Part shown: piece by piece, positions 47,350 to 56,828 of the stretch | Position numbering within the stretch: position 1 is the stretch's first letter | Layout: each line of letters starts with the position of its first letter | Program-made: the position numbers and the translations under genes | Notes under the pieces: model-generated | Told to the model about the DNA's origin: nothing | Database searches by the model: none | What the model saw: the letters and a program-made list of their open reading frames with translations, nothing else | Assembly: GCA_902492275.1 (NCBI GenBank) | Contig: CABUKW010000003.1 | Location: 1-64,000, forward strand | DNA: 64,000 nt | Direction: 5' to 3' | Source: an uncultured Peptococcaceae bacterium | GTDB taxonomy: Bacteria > Bacillota > Peptococcia > Peptococcales > Peptococcaceae

Positions 47350-48837
47350 ATGGTTGCAGAAGTTCAAATAAAAACCAATAATTTGAAAAAATATATTCAC
47401 CCGTGTATTGTTATATTTTTTATGCTAATCGGACATGTTATTCCGGCTCCTGAACCAGTTACACCTTTGGGCATACAGGTTCTATGTACATTTGTTGGCA
47501 TGATTTGGGGTTGGAGTACTTGTAGCATGTTGTGGCCGAGTTTATTAGGCGTCGTTATGCTGGGATTTACCGAGTATACGGCAACGCCGGAAACCGCTTT
47601 GGGATTATTATTGACGAATACTACTTTTATAGCGTCATTGGTTGGCTTTATTTTATTTGCCTATATCAATGAGACAAACTTGTTAGATGTTGTGGCAACC
47701 TGGTTAGTTACAAGAAAATTTGCAGCGGGTAAGCCGTGGGTATTTATGACATTTTTATTTTTCGCCCTAGCAGTTGTTGCTCCTTTTATCGGGAATCCGA
47801 TTTTGTTAATTATTTTGGGTATGAGTTTTGTTGGTCCGGTGTTAAAGAAAATGGGCTATACGAAGAATGATGCGTTGCCAACTTACATGATGCTTGGAAT
47901 TTCTTTGAGCGGCTTATTTTCTGTGTGGCCATTCTTTATGCCAGGATCGATTTATACGAGAGGGATTATTTCAACTGCAGTTGGTGGTGCAATGATTACA
48001 GGGTTCCAATATACTATGTGTATTGTAATCCCGATGGTATTTTCTCTTGTGTTGTTCTTGTTATCGGGAAAATTTGTTGTTCGGATTGATACGAAAAGGT
48101 TTCAAGAAGGATCACAGGTATTGTTAGAGACTGGCGATGGAAACAAAATTACGTTAAATTCAAATCAAAAGCACGGAGCAATTGTGTTGGCAGTATTCTG
48201 TATTGCGATGTTAATTCCTTCTGTCTTACCTGCAAGCTGGGCATTTACAGCTATATTTAGTAAAGCGGGAATTGTCGGTGTTTGTGTAATCTTAACAGTA
48301 GCGATTCTGATTTTATGTAAAGAAGATGGAGAGCCGTTTGCTAATTTTACAAAATTAATGTCCGGTGTCAGTTGGGACATGGTCATGCTGACCGGTGGTA
48401 TTATGGTAATTGCAGCGGCATTGATTTCTGAAGGAACAGGGATCATTGCATTTCTATCCGCAATTGTCATTCCGATGTTGAGTAAAATGTCGCTGGTCGC
48501 TTTTGTAATAGCAGTGTGTTTGATTATGTGTATTATGAGCCAGTTTTCTATGAACATGGTGCTGCAAATGGTATTTGCTCCGATTTTGGCTCCAATCTTG
48601 GCCGCGGCTGGGTATAATCCAATGATTGCGGTCATGGCAGTATATTTTGGTACGCAATGGGCATATTTAGCTCCATCTGGCAGCATGATGGCTGCGATGG
48701 TATTTGGAAACACGGAATGGGTGGATAAGAAGCAACTTTATAAAATATGTGTTCCGTGGATTATATTTTCTATTATAATGTCTATAGTCGTAAGCTTGAC
48801 TTTCCCTGATATATTTTGTGGGAATCTGATTCTTTAG
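47350..48837 (+). CDS. SLC13/DASS-type sodium:anion symporter
   Basis: A 495-residue permease with about 12 helices of the ion-transporter (SLC13, divalent anion:Na+ symporter) superfamily. Characteristic spans are FIASLVGFILFAYINETNLLDVVATWLVT, PFIGNPILLIILGMSFVGPV and, near the C-terminus, FSMNMVLQMVFAPILAPILAAA with LAPSGSMMAAMVFGNTEWV. It probably imports a di- or tricarboxylate or sulfonate. GGGGGAG precedes the ATG at 47350. It is the last gene of the LysR locus and ends at a bidirectional terminator. Confidence 0.85.
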   Translation: MVAEVQIKTNNLKKYIHPCIVIFFMLIGHVIPAPEPVTPLGIQVLCTFVGMIWGWSTCSMLWPSLLGVVMLGFTEYTATPETALGLLLTNTTFIASLVGFILFAYINETNLLDVVATWLVTRKFAAGKPWVFMTFLFFALAVVAPFIGNPILLIILGMSFVGPVLKKMGYTKNDALPTYMMLGISLSGLFSVWPFFMPGSIYTRGIISTAVGGAMITGFQYTMCIVIPMVFSLVLFLLSGKFVVRIDTKRFQEGSQVLLETGDGNKITLNSNQKHGAIVLAVFCIAMLIPSVLPASWAFTAIFSKAGIVGVCVILTVAILILCKEDGEPFANFTKLMSGVSWDMVMLTGGIMVIAAALISEGTGIIAFLSAIVIPMLSKMSLVAFVIAVCLIMCIMSQFSMNMVLQMVFAPILAPILAAAGYNPMIAVMAVYFGTQWAYLAPSGSMMAAMVFGNTEWVDKKQLYKICVPWIIFSIIMSIVVSLTFPDIFCGNLIL

Positions 48838-48871
48838 GTGTATTATGCTATCCTGAATTTTTAAGATTACA

Positions 48872-48912
48872 ATAAAACGCGGTTTCTTTATTTTAAAGAT
48901 AACCGCGTTTTG
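48872..48912. terminator. Bidirectional terminator
   Basis: AAAACGCGGTTTCTTTA pairs with TAAAGATAACCGCGTTTT, between the convergent SLC13 and DHA2 genes. Confidence 0.87.
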
Positions 48913-48915
48913 TAG

Positions 48916-50319
48916 TTATATTGTACTTTTACTCATTTCTGCTTTACTGCGGAAAAATTTCAGTGCAATGGGGATAATGGCGAGCAATAGCAAACAGGAT
49001 ACCGTCATCATTAGATTGGTGGTGGAGGTATAGGCGAACGCCAGGCTTTCCGGTGAAGAATCGGTAACGGCTGCGATACGCAAATCGGCAATATTACCGG
49101 CGACACCTACAATGAGCGCATTCAACATTTGATGGAACCAGTTGGTCAATGACGATGCATGACCTGATAATTCCGGCGGTACGCTGGACATTTGCGCGTT
49201 GGTAGCTACCAAATTGATGGCGCCCATACCGCAGGAGCGCACGCACATAGCTAAAATAATGAATAAGATGGGTGTAGTAGGTACGGCAGTTAAGAATGGT
49301 GCAGAGCCTATCAATAAAATGATAATACCCAGTACCATCAGATTTTTTTCGCCCAATTTAGGATAAAAGGCAGTAGCAATTGGCATAATGATAATGGCAA
49401 TTAAAGAAGTTGGCAGCATAATCATGCCGGTTGCCAGTGGTGATACACCTAAGCCGCTTTGCAGGAACAGCGGCATCAAAAATGTAATCATATATAATGC
49501 AATGGAATTCATGCCGCCGGCGATTAACGCTGCGACGTAACGGCGGAATTTTAAGACACTCAAGTTCAGCAGGGTGTCAGAACGGTTGTGGCTGCGGATG
49601 ATATAAGCGGCCAGACAGGCGAGACCCAGAAAAATGCCAAGCAGTAATTTCAAGGAGAAGCCCCAATTGGACAAATTGCTGAAGGTAAACAGTAAGATTA
49701 AACTGCCCATAGAAGTTAGTGCCAGGCCAGGGAAATCTAGGCGCGCATTGCTTTTGCTGGTGTCTTTCTGCAATAGCTTTAATGTCAAAAACAGTGCCAG
49801 CACGATAAAAGGAATATTGAACAAAAGTAAAAATCGCCAATCGGCTACACTGAGAATAATACCAGAGAGTACCGATGGCAGCATACCGCCTACCATATTG
49901 GCCATTCCCCAGGTGCTGGCGGCTTGGGCTTGCTGACTGGCAGGTAAGGCCTGGTATAGCATCGCCAATGATAGCGGCGATAAAAGGCCGCCTGTCAGCC
50001 CTAGGAAAAAGCGAGCCACAATTAATAGTTCAATGCACCAAGCCAATGCACCGACAATAGAGAGCGCTAAGACGCAGCAAAGTGCCAAACAAAAAATGCG
50101 TTTGTAACCGAAGCGGTCACCTAAAAATCCGGCGGCGGGAATAATCATGCCGGCAGCCAACATGTATCCAGAAGTGAGCCACTGTACCGTGGCTAACGGC
50201 GCATCAAAATAGGACATCATAGTTGGCAGCGCTACATTAAACATGGTAATGTTGAGTGTGCCGATGACAGCGCCTAAACCTAATGTAAGCAGGAGTAAAA
50301 ATGTGTGTGCTTGTTTCAA
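48916..50319 (-). CDS. MFS drug exporter, DHA2 family
   Basis: A 467-residue major facilitator with about 14 helices. The first helix (GTLNITMFNVALPTMM), motif A GDRFGYKR and motif C-like GLTGGLLSPLSLAMLYQALP place it in the EmrB/QacA (DHA2) branch of H+-driven drug exporters. The start is a TTG with AAGGGATTTATT directly upstream. It is monocistronic and divergent from nothing nearby. The drug range is unknown. Confidence 0.9.
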   Translation of the reverse strand: MKQAHTFLLLLTLGLGAVIGTLNITMFNVALPTMMSYFDAPLATVQWLTSGYMLAAGMIIPAAGFLGDRFGYKRIFCLALCCVLALSIVGALAWCIELLIVARFFLGLTGGLLSPLSLAMLYQALPASQQAQAASTWGMANMVGGMLPSVLSGIILSVADWRFLLLFNIPFIVLALFLTLKLLQKDTSKSNARLDFPGLALTSMGSLILLFTFSNLSNWGFSLKLLLGIFLGLACLAAYIIRSHNRSDTLLNLSVLKFRRYVAALIAGGMNSIALYMITFLMPLFLQSGLGVSPLATGMIMLPTSLIAIIIMPIATAFYPKLGEKNLMVLGIIILLIGSAPFLTAVPTTPILFIILAMCVRSCGMGAINLVATNAQMSSVPPELSGHASSLTNWFHQMLNALIVGVAGNIADLRIAAVTDSSPESLAFAYTSTTNLMMTVSCLLLLAIIPIALKFFRSKAEMSKSTI

Positions 50320-50543
50320 AATAAATCCCTTCTTTGTGTAGTAATTTTATGATTCAGGTAATTTACTTTTTATGATAACAGTCTATAAGAAAATATTGTA
50401 ACAGAAAAAAATTTCATCGAAATTTTATAAGGTACAAAAAATATGTGTGACAAGTAATATTTTATTTTGTAATGAGGAATGAAGATGGAGCCGTTATGGA
50501 TGGAGTTGTAGTAATGGTGACCATCACAAAAATAACAAACAAA

Positions 50544-50586
50544 TAAAAATATTCCGCATGACAATAACTTCATGCGGAATATTTTT
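50544..50586. terminator. Bidirectional terminator of the degV gene
   Basis: AAAAATATTCCGCATG pairs with CATGCGGAATATTTTT, next to the degV stop codon. Confidence 0.85.
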
Positions 50587-51421
50587 ATTTGGTGATATAG
50601 GCAAAGCCAATGGCGCCAGGGCCAATGTGGGTGCCGACTGTACTGCCTAAATCGCAGTAAAGATAGTCATTGTTTGGCAGGAATGCATCTAAAGCTTGCA
50701 CCATTTCGTCGCGGCCTTCCAGGTTGACAGAGTGGGAGAAGACAACGGGATAGCGTTCATCGGCGGGCTCCTTTTCTAAATGCTGCGCCATCCAGCGGAG
50801 CGCTGCTTTGTGACCGCGCACTTTGCCGACAACTTCTACTCTTCCGTTTATCAGGGAAATGATTGGTGTAATACCTAAAATTCCACCGATTTTAGCGGTA
50901 GCTGCAGAAACACGGCCACCCATTTGCAGATATTTCATCGTTTTCATGCAAGCAATTAAGCAGATTCTTTCGTTTAACGCAGTAAGCTGTTCCGCTATTT
51001 GCTGAGCGGGTAAGCCTTGTTCCCGCAAACGCACCGCAATTTGCACCAGCAGATGTTGGCCTAATGCGGCATTTAGGCTGTCTACCAGATAAATCTTATC
51101 CGTTTGCAGCATTTGTTTGGCCGTTAGTGCAGATTGATAGGTGCCGCTGAGTTGACTGGACAAAAGAATCATAACAATTTCATCGCCGGCTTCCAGATAT
51201 GGCTGAAAGGTCTGACAAAATTGAAATGGCGTGATTTGCGATGTGGTTGGCAATTTATCAACAGTTTCCAATTTGTTATAAAATTCAGTCACCGATAAAT
51301 TTTGCCGGTCCAGGTATTCGGTTTCACCAAACGAGATGTGAATGGGGATAACATCCACTTGTAGTTGCGCGGCGGCTTCTAAATCTAAATCACCGCTGCT
51401 GTCAGTTATGATACGAATCAA
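50585..51421 (-). CDS. DegV-family fatty acid-binding protein
   Basis: A 278-residue DegV/FakB-type protein that binds an acyl chain for fatty-acid kinase. It begins IRIITDSSGDLD, followed by QLQVDVIPIHISFGETEYLD, SSQLSGTYQSAL, and VDSLNAALGQ with the Ser residues that contact the carboxylate, and ends GAIGFAYITK. The start is a TTG at 51421 with GGAGG nine bases upstream; the longer ATG frame lacks a site. No FakA gene is nearby. Confidence 0.92.
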   Translation of the reverse strand: MIRIITDSSGDLDLEAAAQLQVDVIPIHISFGETEYLDRQNLSVTEFYNKLETVDKLPTTSQITPFQFCQTFQPYLEAGDEIVMILLSSQLSGTYQSALTAKQMLQTDKIYLVDSLNAALGQHLLVQIAVRLREQGLPAQQIAEQLTALNERICLIACMKTMKYLQMGGRVSAATAKIGGILGITPIISLINGRVEVVGKVRGHKAALRWMAQHLEKEPADERYPVVFSHSVNLEGRDEMVQALDAFLPNNDYLYCDLGSTVGTHIGPGAIGFAYITK

Positions 51422-51707
51422 AATAAAACCTCCGATATATATTTCTACTGCGTTCAATTTGTTGTTTCATCCGATATCCCCAACCTATCGGCCAAGACAG
51501 TGCAAAAAATTTTGCGGCAGCAGAAAAAGGATATAAAAGTAATAATAATCAATATATTTCCTAAGTGTCAACTGTCATGTATAAATTTTTGCAGTTTGTA
51601 ACTAAATCAAAAAAATATTTATACAGAAACCTAAAAGACAATGGTTTATTTCTTTTTTGTGATATCGTAAAATAAAAAGCAGACTTTTTGACGGGGGATT
51701 TTGTGAT

Positions 51708-54332
51708 ATGGGGAATAAAAAAGAAAGCAGAGGGAAAACAAGCTTATCAAATATTTTTCAAATTTACCGCCGTGATTGGAAAAACATTTTGCACAATCCG
51801 GTAGCATTGTTGATTGTGGCGGGGCTGTTGGTGTTGCCATCTTTATATGCTTGGGTCAATTTGGTAGCATGTTGGGATCCATATGGGAATACCAATGGTA
51901 TTAAAGTAGCCGTGGTCAATTTGGATAAAGGCGTCACGCTGGAGGGCAATGCTATCAATGCCGGTGATGAGATTGTGAAAAATTTGCAGGGCAATGATGC
52001 CATAGGCTGGCAGTTTGTAGAGGAAGATGACGCCGAATATGGGCTTACCCATGACCGCTATTATGCAATGCTGGAAATTCCAGAAGATTTTACGGAGCAG
52101 CTTGTCAACGTATTGGATGGCAATTATCAGAAGCCGCAAATTATTTATCGGGTGAATGAAAAAAGCAACGCCATTGCGCCCAAAATTACGGATACCGGTG
52201 CGAAAACAGTAACCAACGAGGTCAGCAAAGCCATTTTAGAAGTGGTGGATAAGGTTGTGTTCTCTATGGGCAATGATATGGGACAAGGCTTAGAGAGCAA
52301 CGAGAGCAAAATTAAGCGATTGCGGGATATTGTGCTGACAGTGAATGACAATTTTAATGAATTGGAAGCGGAGTTGGAAAAGGCGCAGGAAGGGCTTGCA
52401 ACCGTAGAGGAATTGTTGGCGACTGCCAATGAATCAATACCGTTAATGGAGGATGGCATTGGTCAACTGCAGGATTTTTCGGCTCAGAGCGATAGTCTGT
52501 TAGGCGATGCGGAGCAATTTCGGACCGACGGCGTGGCCTATATTGGCGATAAATTTGGCCAGTGTCAGCAATTGGTGGATGAAACGCAGGCATTATTGCA
52601 GGAAACGCGAACAAAGCTGAACAGCACAGTGGATTTGGTGCGGGAAATACCGCCGTTGCTGGAAAAGGCAGAGGCTTTGCAAGCTGCGTTAGAGGAGGTA
52701 TTGCAGTGGCTGGAACAGCAGGATATTCAGGAGCCGGATTATGAAAAATGGCTGCAGCTATTGCAAGCAGCAGAGAGTGCTGCCGAAAAGCTGGTGGACG
52801 TATTGCAGCGGTTAGAGCAAAATCCAGAGCAGGTGCGGCAGGTGATTGTTGTTATGTATGATACAGCGGATGCAGCACTGCAGAAGCAGGAAAGGGCTTT
52901 GAAGTTGGTGGAGACAGAATTGCAGGCTTTGCTGGGGGCAGCGCAGACCGAAGAAGCAAAAGCGTTTTTAACACAAAAAATAGAGCAAACCCAACAGGCG
53001 CAGGCAGCGTTACAGACAACGATTGCAGATAACCAGAGCAAGCGGGAGGCAGTGGCTGCGATGGCGCCGGAAGAGGTTGCGGCTAAAATGGACTCGATTG
53101 TGCAGGAGGTAACGCAGGCGCAAGCTAAAGTGCGGGCGGTGGAAGCTCTGGTACAGAAGCTGCAAAATTCAGGCATCCGTGTGGAAACGATTTTGCAGGA
53201 TTTGCGCGATGTAGATTCTATTTTGGGCAGAGGCATTGAGCAGGTACGTTCGTTGTTGGAAACAGCCGATAAGGCATTTGTACTGTCGGATGAAATTTTA
53301 GATACTGCTGAGGCAACTTTAGATGAAATTGAGCGGGCTATGCAGGAGATTACGGCGCAATATGAAAATCGTTGGGCCGATATGCTGGATGGAATGTTTG
53401 CCGATTTATATCAAACTTTAGATGATTTGAATGAAGCTTTGGAGCGGGCCGATGGCGCTGTTCCTAAAATCAGTGAGTTGCTGCAGCAGGCCGGCGATAC
53501 AGAAACAAAGGGTGCAGATTTGCTAGCCCAGTTGAACCGTGCTGTTCCGGAGGCGAAAGCGGAGTTGGCGCGGCTCAGTCAAATTATGAATAAGTTCAGC
53601 GATAGCAATTTGGACACGTTGATCAGTTTATTGGAAAATGATACCGACGCAGCAGCCGATTATTTCTCCGGTCCGGTAGAGCTAAAAGAAGAAAGGCTGT
53701 ATCACATGGACAATTACGGAACAGCTATGGCACCGTTTTATACGATTTTGTCCTTGTGGGTGGGGTGCTTGTTGTTAAGTGCTGTGCTTACCACGGAAGC
53801 CAAGCCGGTTGAAGCAGAACGGGCGAATACAATGATGGAAGAATATTTCGGCAAGATGCTGACGTTTTTGACGATAGGGATTGGTCAGTCCTTGATTGTT
53901 GCTTTGGGCGATAAATTCATATTGGGTGTGACGGTTGTCGATTTGCCATTGTTTTTAGGTGTCAGCGTTTTTGCTTCTATCATATTTATGCTGATAGTTT
54001 ACAGCTTGGTGTCCATTTTAGGTGTGGTAGGCAAAGCGGCCTGTGTTATTTTGTTGGTATTCCAGATTGCTGGTGCAGGCGGGACGTTCCCGGTGGAAGT
54101 GATGCCGGAGTTTTACCAGATTATTCAGCCGTATCTGCCGTTTACTTATGCCATTGGCGCTATGCGGGAAGCTGTCGCAGGACCGGCGGCAGAAAGCCTG
54201 TGGTACGATTTCTGGCATCTATTAATTTTTGGAGCTATGGGGCTGGCAATTGGAATGTTGCTGAAAAAGCCGCTGCATCCGTTGATGGAATGGTTTAACC
54301 GGAAGTTTAAAGAGAGCGGTATTAGTGAATAA
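51708..54332 (+). CDS. YhgE/Pip-family membrane protein
   Basis: An 874-residue protein of the YhgE/Pip (phage infection protein) group. An N-terminal helix (LLIVAGLLVLPSLYAWVNLVACWDPYGN) is followed by a conserved extracellular domain (VAVVNLDKG, DRYYAMLEIPEDFTE), a long alpha-helical coiled region of about 400 residues rich in Gln, Glu and Ala, and five or six C-terminal helices of the ABC-2 type. Relatives are linked to phage entry and type VII secretion. The coil is longer than in many relatives. AGGGGGG-like site upstream. Confidence 0.9.
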   Translation: MGNKKESRGKTSLSNIFQIYRRDWKNILHNPVALLIVAGLLVLPSLYAWVNLVACWDPYGNTNGIKVAVVNLDKGVTLEGNAINAGDEIVKNLQGNDAIGWQFVEEDDAEYGLTHDRYYAMLEIPEDFTEQLVNVLDGNYQKPQIIYRVNEKSNAIAPKITDTGAKTVTNEVSKAILEVVDKVVFSMGNDMGQGLESNESKIKRLRDIVLTVNDNFNELEAELEKAQEGLATVEELLATANESIPLMEDGIGQLQDFSAQSDSLLGDAEQFRTDGVAYIGDKFGQCQQLVDETQALLQETRTKLNSTVDLVREIPPLLEKAEALQAALEEVLQWLEQQDIQEPDYEKWLQLLQAAESAAEKLVDVLQRLEQNPEQVRQVIVVMYDTADAALQKQERALKLVETELQALLGAAQTEEAKAFLTQKIEQTQQAQAALQTTIADNQSKREAVAAMAPEEVAAKMDSIVQEVTQAQAKVRAVEALVQKLQNSGIRVETILQDLRDVDSILGRGIEQVRSLLETADKAFVLSDEILDTAEATLDEIERAMQEITAQYENRWADMLDGMFADLYQTLDDLNEALERADGAVPKISELLQQAGDTETKGADLLAQLNRAVPEAKAELARLSQIMNKFSDSNLDTLISLLENDTDAAADYFSGPVELKEERLYHMDNYGTAMAPFYTILSLWVGCLLLSAVLTTEAKPVEAERANTMMEEYFGKMLTFLTIGIGQSLIVALGDKFILGVTVVDLPLFLGVSVFASIIFMLIVYSLVSILGVVGKAACVILLVFQIAGAGGTFPVEVMPEFYQIIQPYLPFTYAIGAMREAVAGPAAESLWYDFWHLLIFGAMGLAIGMLLKKPLHPLMEWFNRKFKESGISE

Positions 54333-54333
54333 G

Positions 54334-54600
54334 CACAGAGTTATCCACTGACTGTGGATAACTCTGTGGATAATCCCTGAATATCGGTGAAAAAATTGTG
54401 AGTTTTTTGTTTGGTTGTCAGGAAAATAGAAGCGATGATTTCAAAAAAGTAAGTAGTCTAAATGATACCTTTCGCGGAAAATAATGAAAAGGAAGTCCGA
54501 AAACAAGCCTGTCTTCGGACTTCCTTTTTATTTTTCCAGCAAGAAAAAATCATCCACCAATATCCACATTCTGCATAGATTTATGCACAAGTGTGGAGAA
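54334..54600. other. DnaA-box cluster, candidate origin or titration site
   Basis: A perfect inverted repeat, CACAGAGTTATCCAC (54334-54348) against GTGGATAACTCTGTG (54354-54368), contains TTATCCACT and TGTGGATAA. A second perfect TGTGGATAA is at 54365-54373. Further boxes at 54560-54568 (near match), 54581-54589 (TTATGCACA, perfect to TTATNCACA) and 54592-54600 (TGTGGAGAA, one mismatch) complete the cluster. A terminator and AT-rich bases lie between them. No dnaA or dnaN gene is nearby. Confidence 0.65.
54487..54535. terminator. Bidirectional terminator in the DnaA-box region
   Basis: AAAAGGAAGTCCGAA pairs with TTCGGACTTCCTTTTT, between the yhgE-like gene and the convergent rhodanese gene. 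Confidence 0.85.
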
Positions 54601-54608
54601 ATACTTCT

Positions 54609-55034
54609 TTATTGCGGTTTTCGCTTATAAAAAGTGGTCATACCGCCGATATCGTGTACATCGGTAAACCCATGGGCGTAAAGCAGCTTTGTAGCCTGTT
54701 TGCTGCGAGTGCCGCTTTGACAATAAATTAAAATAGTTTTGTTGCGGTTGCCTAAAGTCTGGACCGCTTTCTTTTCTAAATCGTTTAACGGCAGATTGAT
54801 GCTGTTAGGCAGATGACTGTAGGCAAATTCATCGGGTGTGCGCACGTCCAATAAAGTTACTTTGCGGTTCCCCAGCAGCAGCGACCAGCCATCTGCCGGA
54901 GATAGAGAGCGATAAAGCACTTTTCCGTTTTTTTTCTTTTCGGCTGTTTGAAGCGGACGGCTGCTGCGCCAGCCAGTGAATAATAAAACGACAATGACGA
55001 CCGCGAGAATGGGAATCCAATGTGAGAGTTCCAT
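54609..55034 (-). CDS. Membrane-anchored rhodanese
   Basis: A 141-residue protein: an N-terminal membrane helix (WIPILAVVIVVLLFTGW) and a single rhodanese domain with LLDVRTPDEFAYSHLPNSINLP, then ILIYCQSGTRSKQATKLL, where the Cys in CQSGTRS is the sulfur-carrying residue. It may handle thiosulfate or persulfides at the membrane. It is transcribed toward the DnaA-box cluster and divergent from the ECF sigma gene. Confidence 0.9.
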   Translation of the reverse strand: MELSHWIPILAVVIVVLLFTGWRSSRPLQTAEKKKNGKVLYRSLSPADGWSLLLGNRKVTLLDVRTPDEFAYSHLPNSINLPLNDLEKKAVQTLGNRNKTILIYCQSGTRSKQATKLLYAHGFTDVHDIGGMTTFYKRKPQ

Positions 55035-55179
55035 GAAATCAACTCCGTTTGCAGAAATGTGGTTTTGTATTATGATGTACTATGCCACAGGAAAAATTTT
55101 TTGTCAAATTTTTTGAGTGATTTTTTAAAAAATAACGAATGTATATAATGAAAGATGTTTTAAGGGGGGAATGAGATTG

Positions 55180-55737
55180 ATGCAGAGCGAGGAACAGCAA
55201 CTTTTGCAGCTGCTGTTGGAAAATCCAGAGCAAGGCTTGGCGAAAGCCATGAACCGATACGGTAAAACGGTGCATTGGATTGTGCTTAAAATATTGGGCG
55301 ACGATGGGCGTTTAGAGGTCGAAGAATGCACAGCAGATGTATTTGTGCGATTGTGGCAAAGCGCTGCGCGGTTTGATGGGACGCAGGGGACGTCGTTGGC
55401 TTCCTGGCTGTATGGAATTACCCGGCATACGGCGTTGGATTACCGCCGCAGACAGCGTGGAATAAAGGCTTTGCCGCTAGAAGAAACAGATTTGAAGCTG
55501 GAGCTTAATTTGGAAGACATGTTAGCCCGTACACGCAACGAAGAGATTTTGCGCACTGTGATAGATGCTTTGCCAACACCGGAACGGGAGATTTTTATCT
55601 ATCGTTACTTTTTGGAAATGTCTGTTAAGGAGATTGCTGCTCAACTCAATTTGTCAGTAAAGCAGGTAGAAAATAAATTATACCGCGGGCGGTTATCGCT
55701 ACGGCGGCAATTGCTGGAGAAAGGGGTAGTTCGATGA
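55180..55737 (+). CDS. ECF-type RNA polymerase sigma factor
   Basis: A 185-residue extracytoplasmic-function sigma factor. Region 2 reads VEECTADVFVRLWQSAARFD and LASWLYGITRHTALDYRRRQ; region 4 reads LPTPEREIFIYRYFLEMSVKEIAAQLNLSVKQVENKLYRGR. The ATG at 55180 is preferred over 55171 because GGGGGG is then at a proper distance; TATAAT lies at 55144-55149. It overlaps its anti-sigma partner by four bases (ATGA). Confidence 0.93.
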   Translation: MQSEEQQLLQLLLENPEQGLAKAMNRYGKTVHWIVLKILGDDGRLEVEECTADVFVRLWQSAARFDGTQGTSLASWLYGITRHTALDYRRRQRGIKALPLEETDLKLELNLEDMLARTRNEEILRTVIDALPTPEREIFIYRYFLEMSVKEIAAQLNLSVKQVENKLYRGRLSLRRQLLEKGVVR

Positions 55738-56828
55738 GCCGTATAGAAGAATTGATGGATTTGCCTGTAGAGCCGGAAATTTTAGAGCAGATGGCTGAAA
55801 CTACGTACTTGGATAGAGAAACACAAGAACGAATTCAGAAGCTGGCTCTGCGCAAAATAAGCAGTCTACAGGGTCAAGCAAATCGAAGCGTAACGGCTAT
55901 AATCACGCCGATAGACACCACACAAGAAAAAGAACAGACTGGAAAACCTAAAAAACAACGCCAAAAAAGAAAGGCAGAACGCTTTCTGGCACTGCTGGCT
56001 ATCTGCGCTCTGCTGGTGTCATTGGGCACTGCTGCGATGGCCACCTTGTCTACCGATAGCCGGCTATTGAAGGTGCTGCATGCCGACAGTGAGTCGCAAA
56101 TTGCGCAGCTTGATGAGATGGGGACACCCATTCAGCAATATGCCAAAGCCGATGGATATACCGTAACAGTGCAGGAAGCCATCAGCGATCGATACAATAC
56201 CTGGGTTCTGATTGATGTGGAAGGCCCTGAAGATGTGACACTGGATGAAAACTGCGTATTCTTTAAAAATATAAACATTCAAATGGAACACAGAAGCAGT
56301 CATGGCTATACCGTTTATCCATTGTCAGATGAAAATCCCAATGACAATAAGTTAAGCTTCATTTTAGATTTTTCTGCGCGTAAAAAGCTGGCGGGACAAA
56401 AACTTACCTTACAGTTAGGTCTGCTGTTAGAGAATGAACTGAACGAGGCGTTAGAGATAACCGGAGAACGATTATTGGCGGAAGGTCCATGGGAATTTTG
56501 GTTTGAGCTACCAAGGCAGGACACCACAGTAACCATGTGGCAGTGGAAAAGGCTGCACTATCGAGAGGAAAGTTTTTTGCTGCAAAAAATAGAGGTGTCG
56601 CCGTTGAGTATTGTTTTCCAGGAGACAAAGTTAAGTGCAGCCGTGTATCTGCGGTTAAGTAAAGAGGCTGTATACGTATACTTAAAAGATGGGACCCAAC
56701 TGACCTTGAACAGTAACAGCGGCGGCAGCGGCGGATTGGGAATGCAATATCAATATGACTTTCCGTTTCCTTTGGATTTGTCAGAAATCGACAAGATTGT
56801 GTACTGCGGTACAGAACTGAATTGGTAA
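55734..56828 (+). CDS. Anti-sigma factor with DUF4179-type domain
   Basis: A 364-residue membrane protein that probably restrains the ECF sigma factor it overlaps. The N-terminal ~80 residues are cytoplasmic and basic (KPKKQRQKRKAERF) and start with a helical sigma-binding part (EILEQMAETTYLDRETQERIQKLAL). One membrane helix follows (FLALLAICALLVSLGTAAMA, about 84-103), then an external beta-rich domain of 250 residues consistent with DUF4179/DUF5643 stress sensors. The signal is unknown. Confidence 0.88.
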   Translation: MSRIEELMDLPVEPEILEQMAETTYLDRETQERIQKLALRKISSLQGQANRSVTAIITPIDTTQEKEQTGKPKKQRQKRKAERFLALLAICALLVSLGTAAMATLSTDSRLLKVLHADSESQIAQLDEMGTPIQQYAKADGYTVTVQEAISDRYNTWVLIDVEGPEDVTLDENCVFFKNINIQMEHRSSHGYTVYPLSDENPNDNKLSFILDFSARKKLAGQKLTLQLGLLLENELNEALEITGERLLAEGPWEFWFELPRQDTTVTMWQWKRLHYREESFLLQKIEVSPLSIVFQETKLSAAVYLRLSKEAVYVYLKDGTQLTLNSNSGGSGGLGMQYQYDFPFPLDLSEIDKIVYCGTELNW

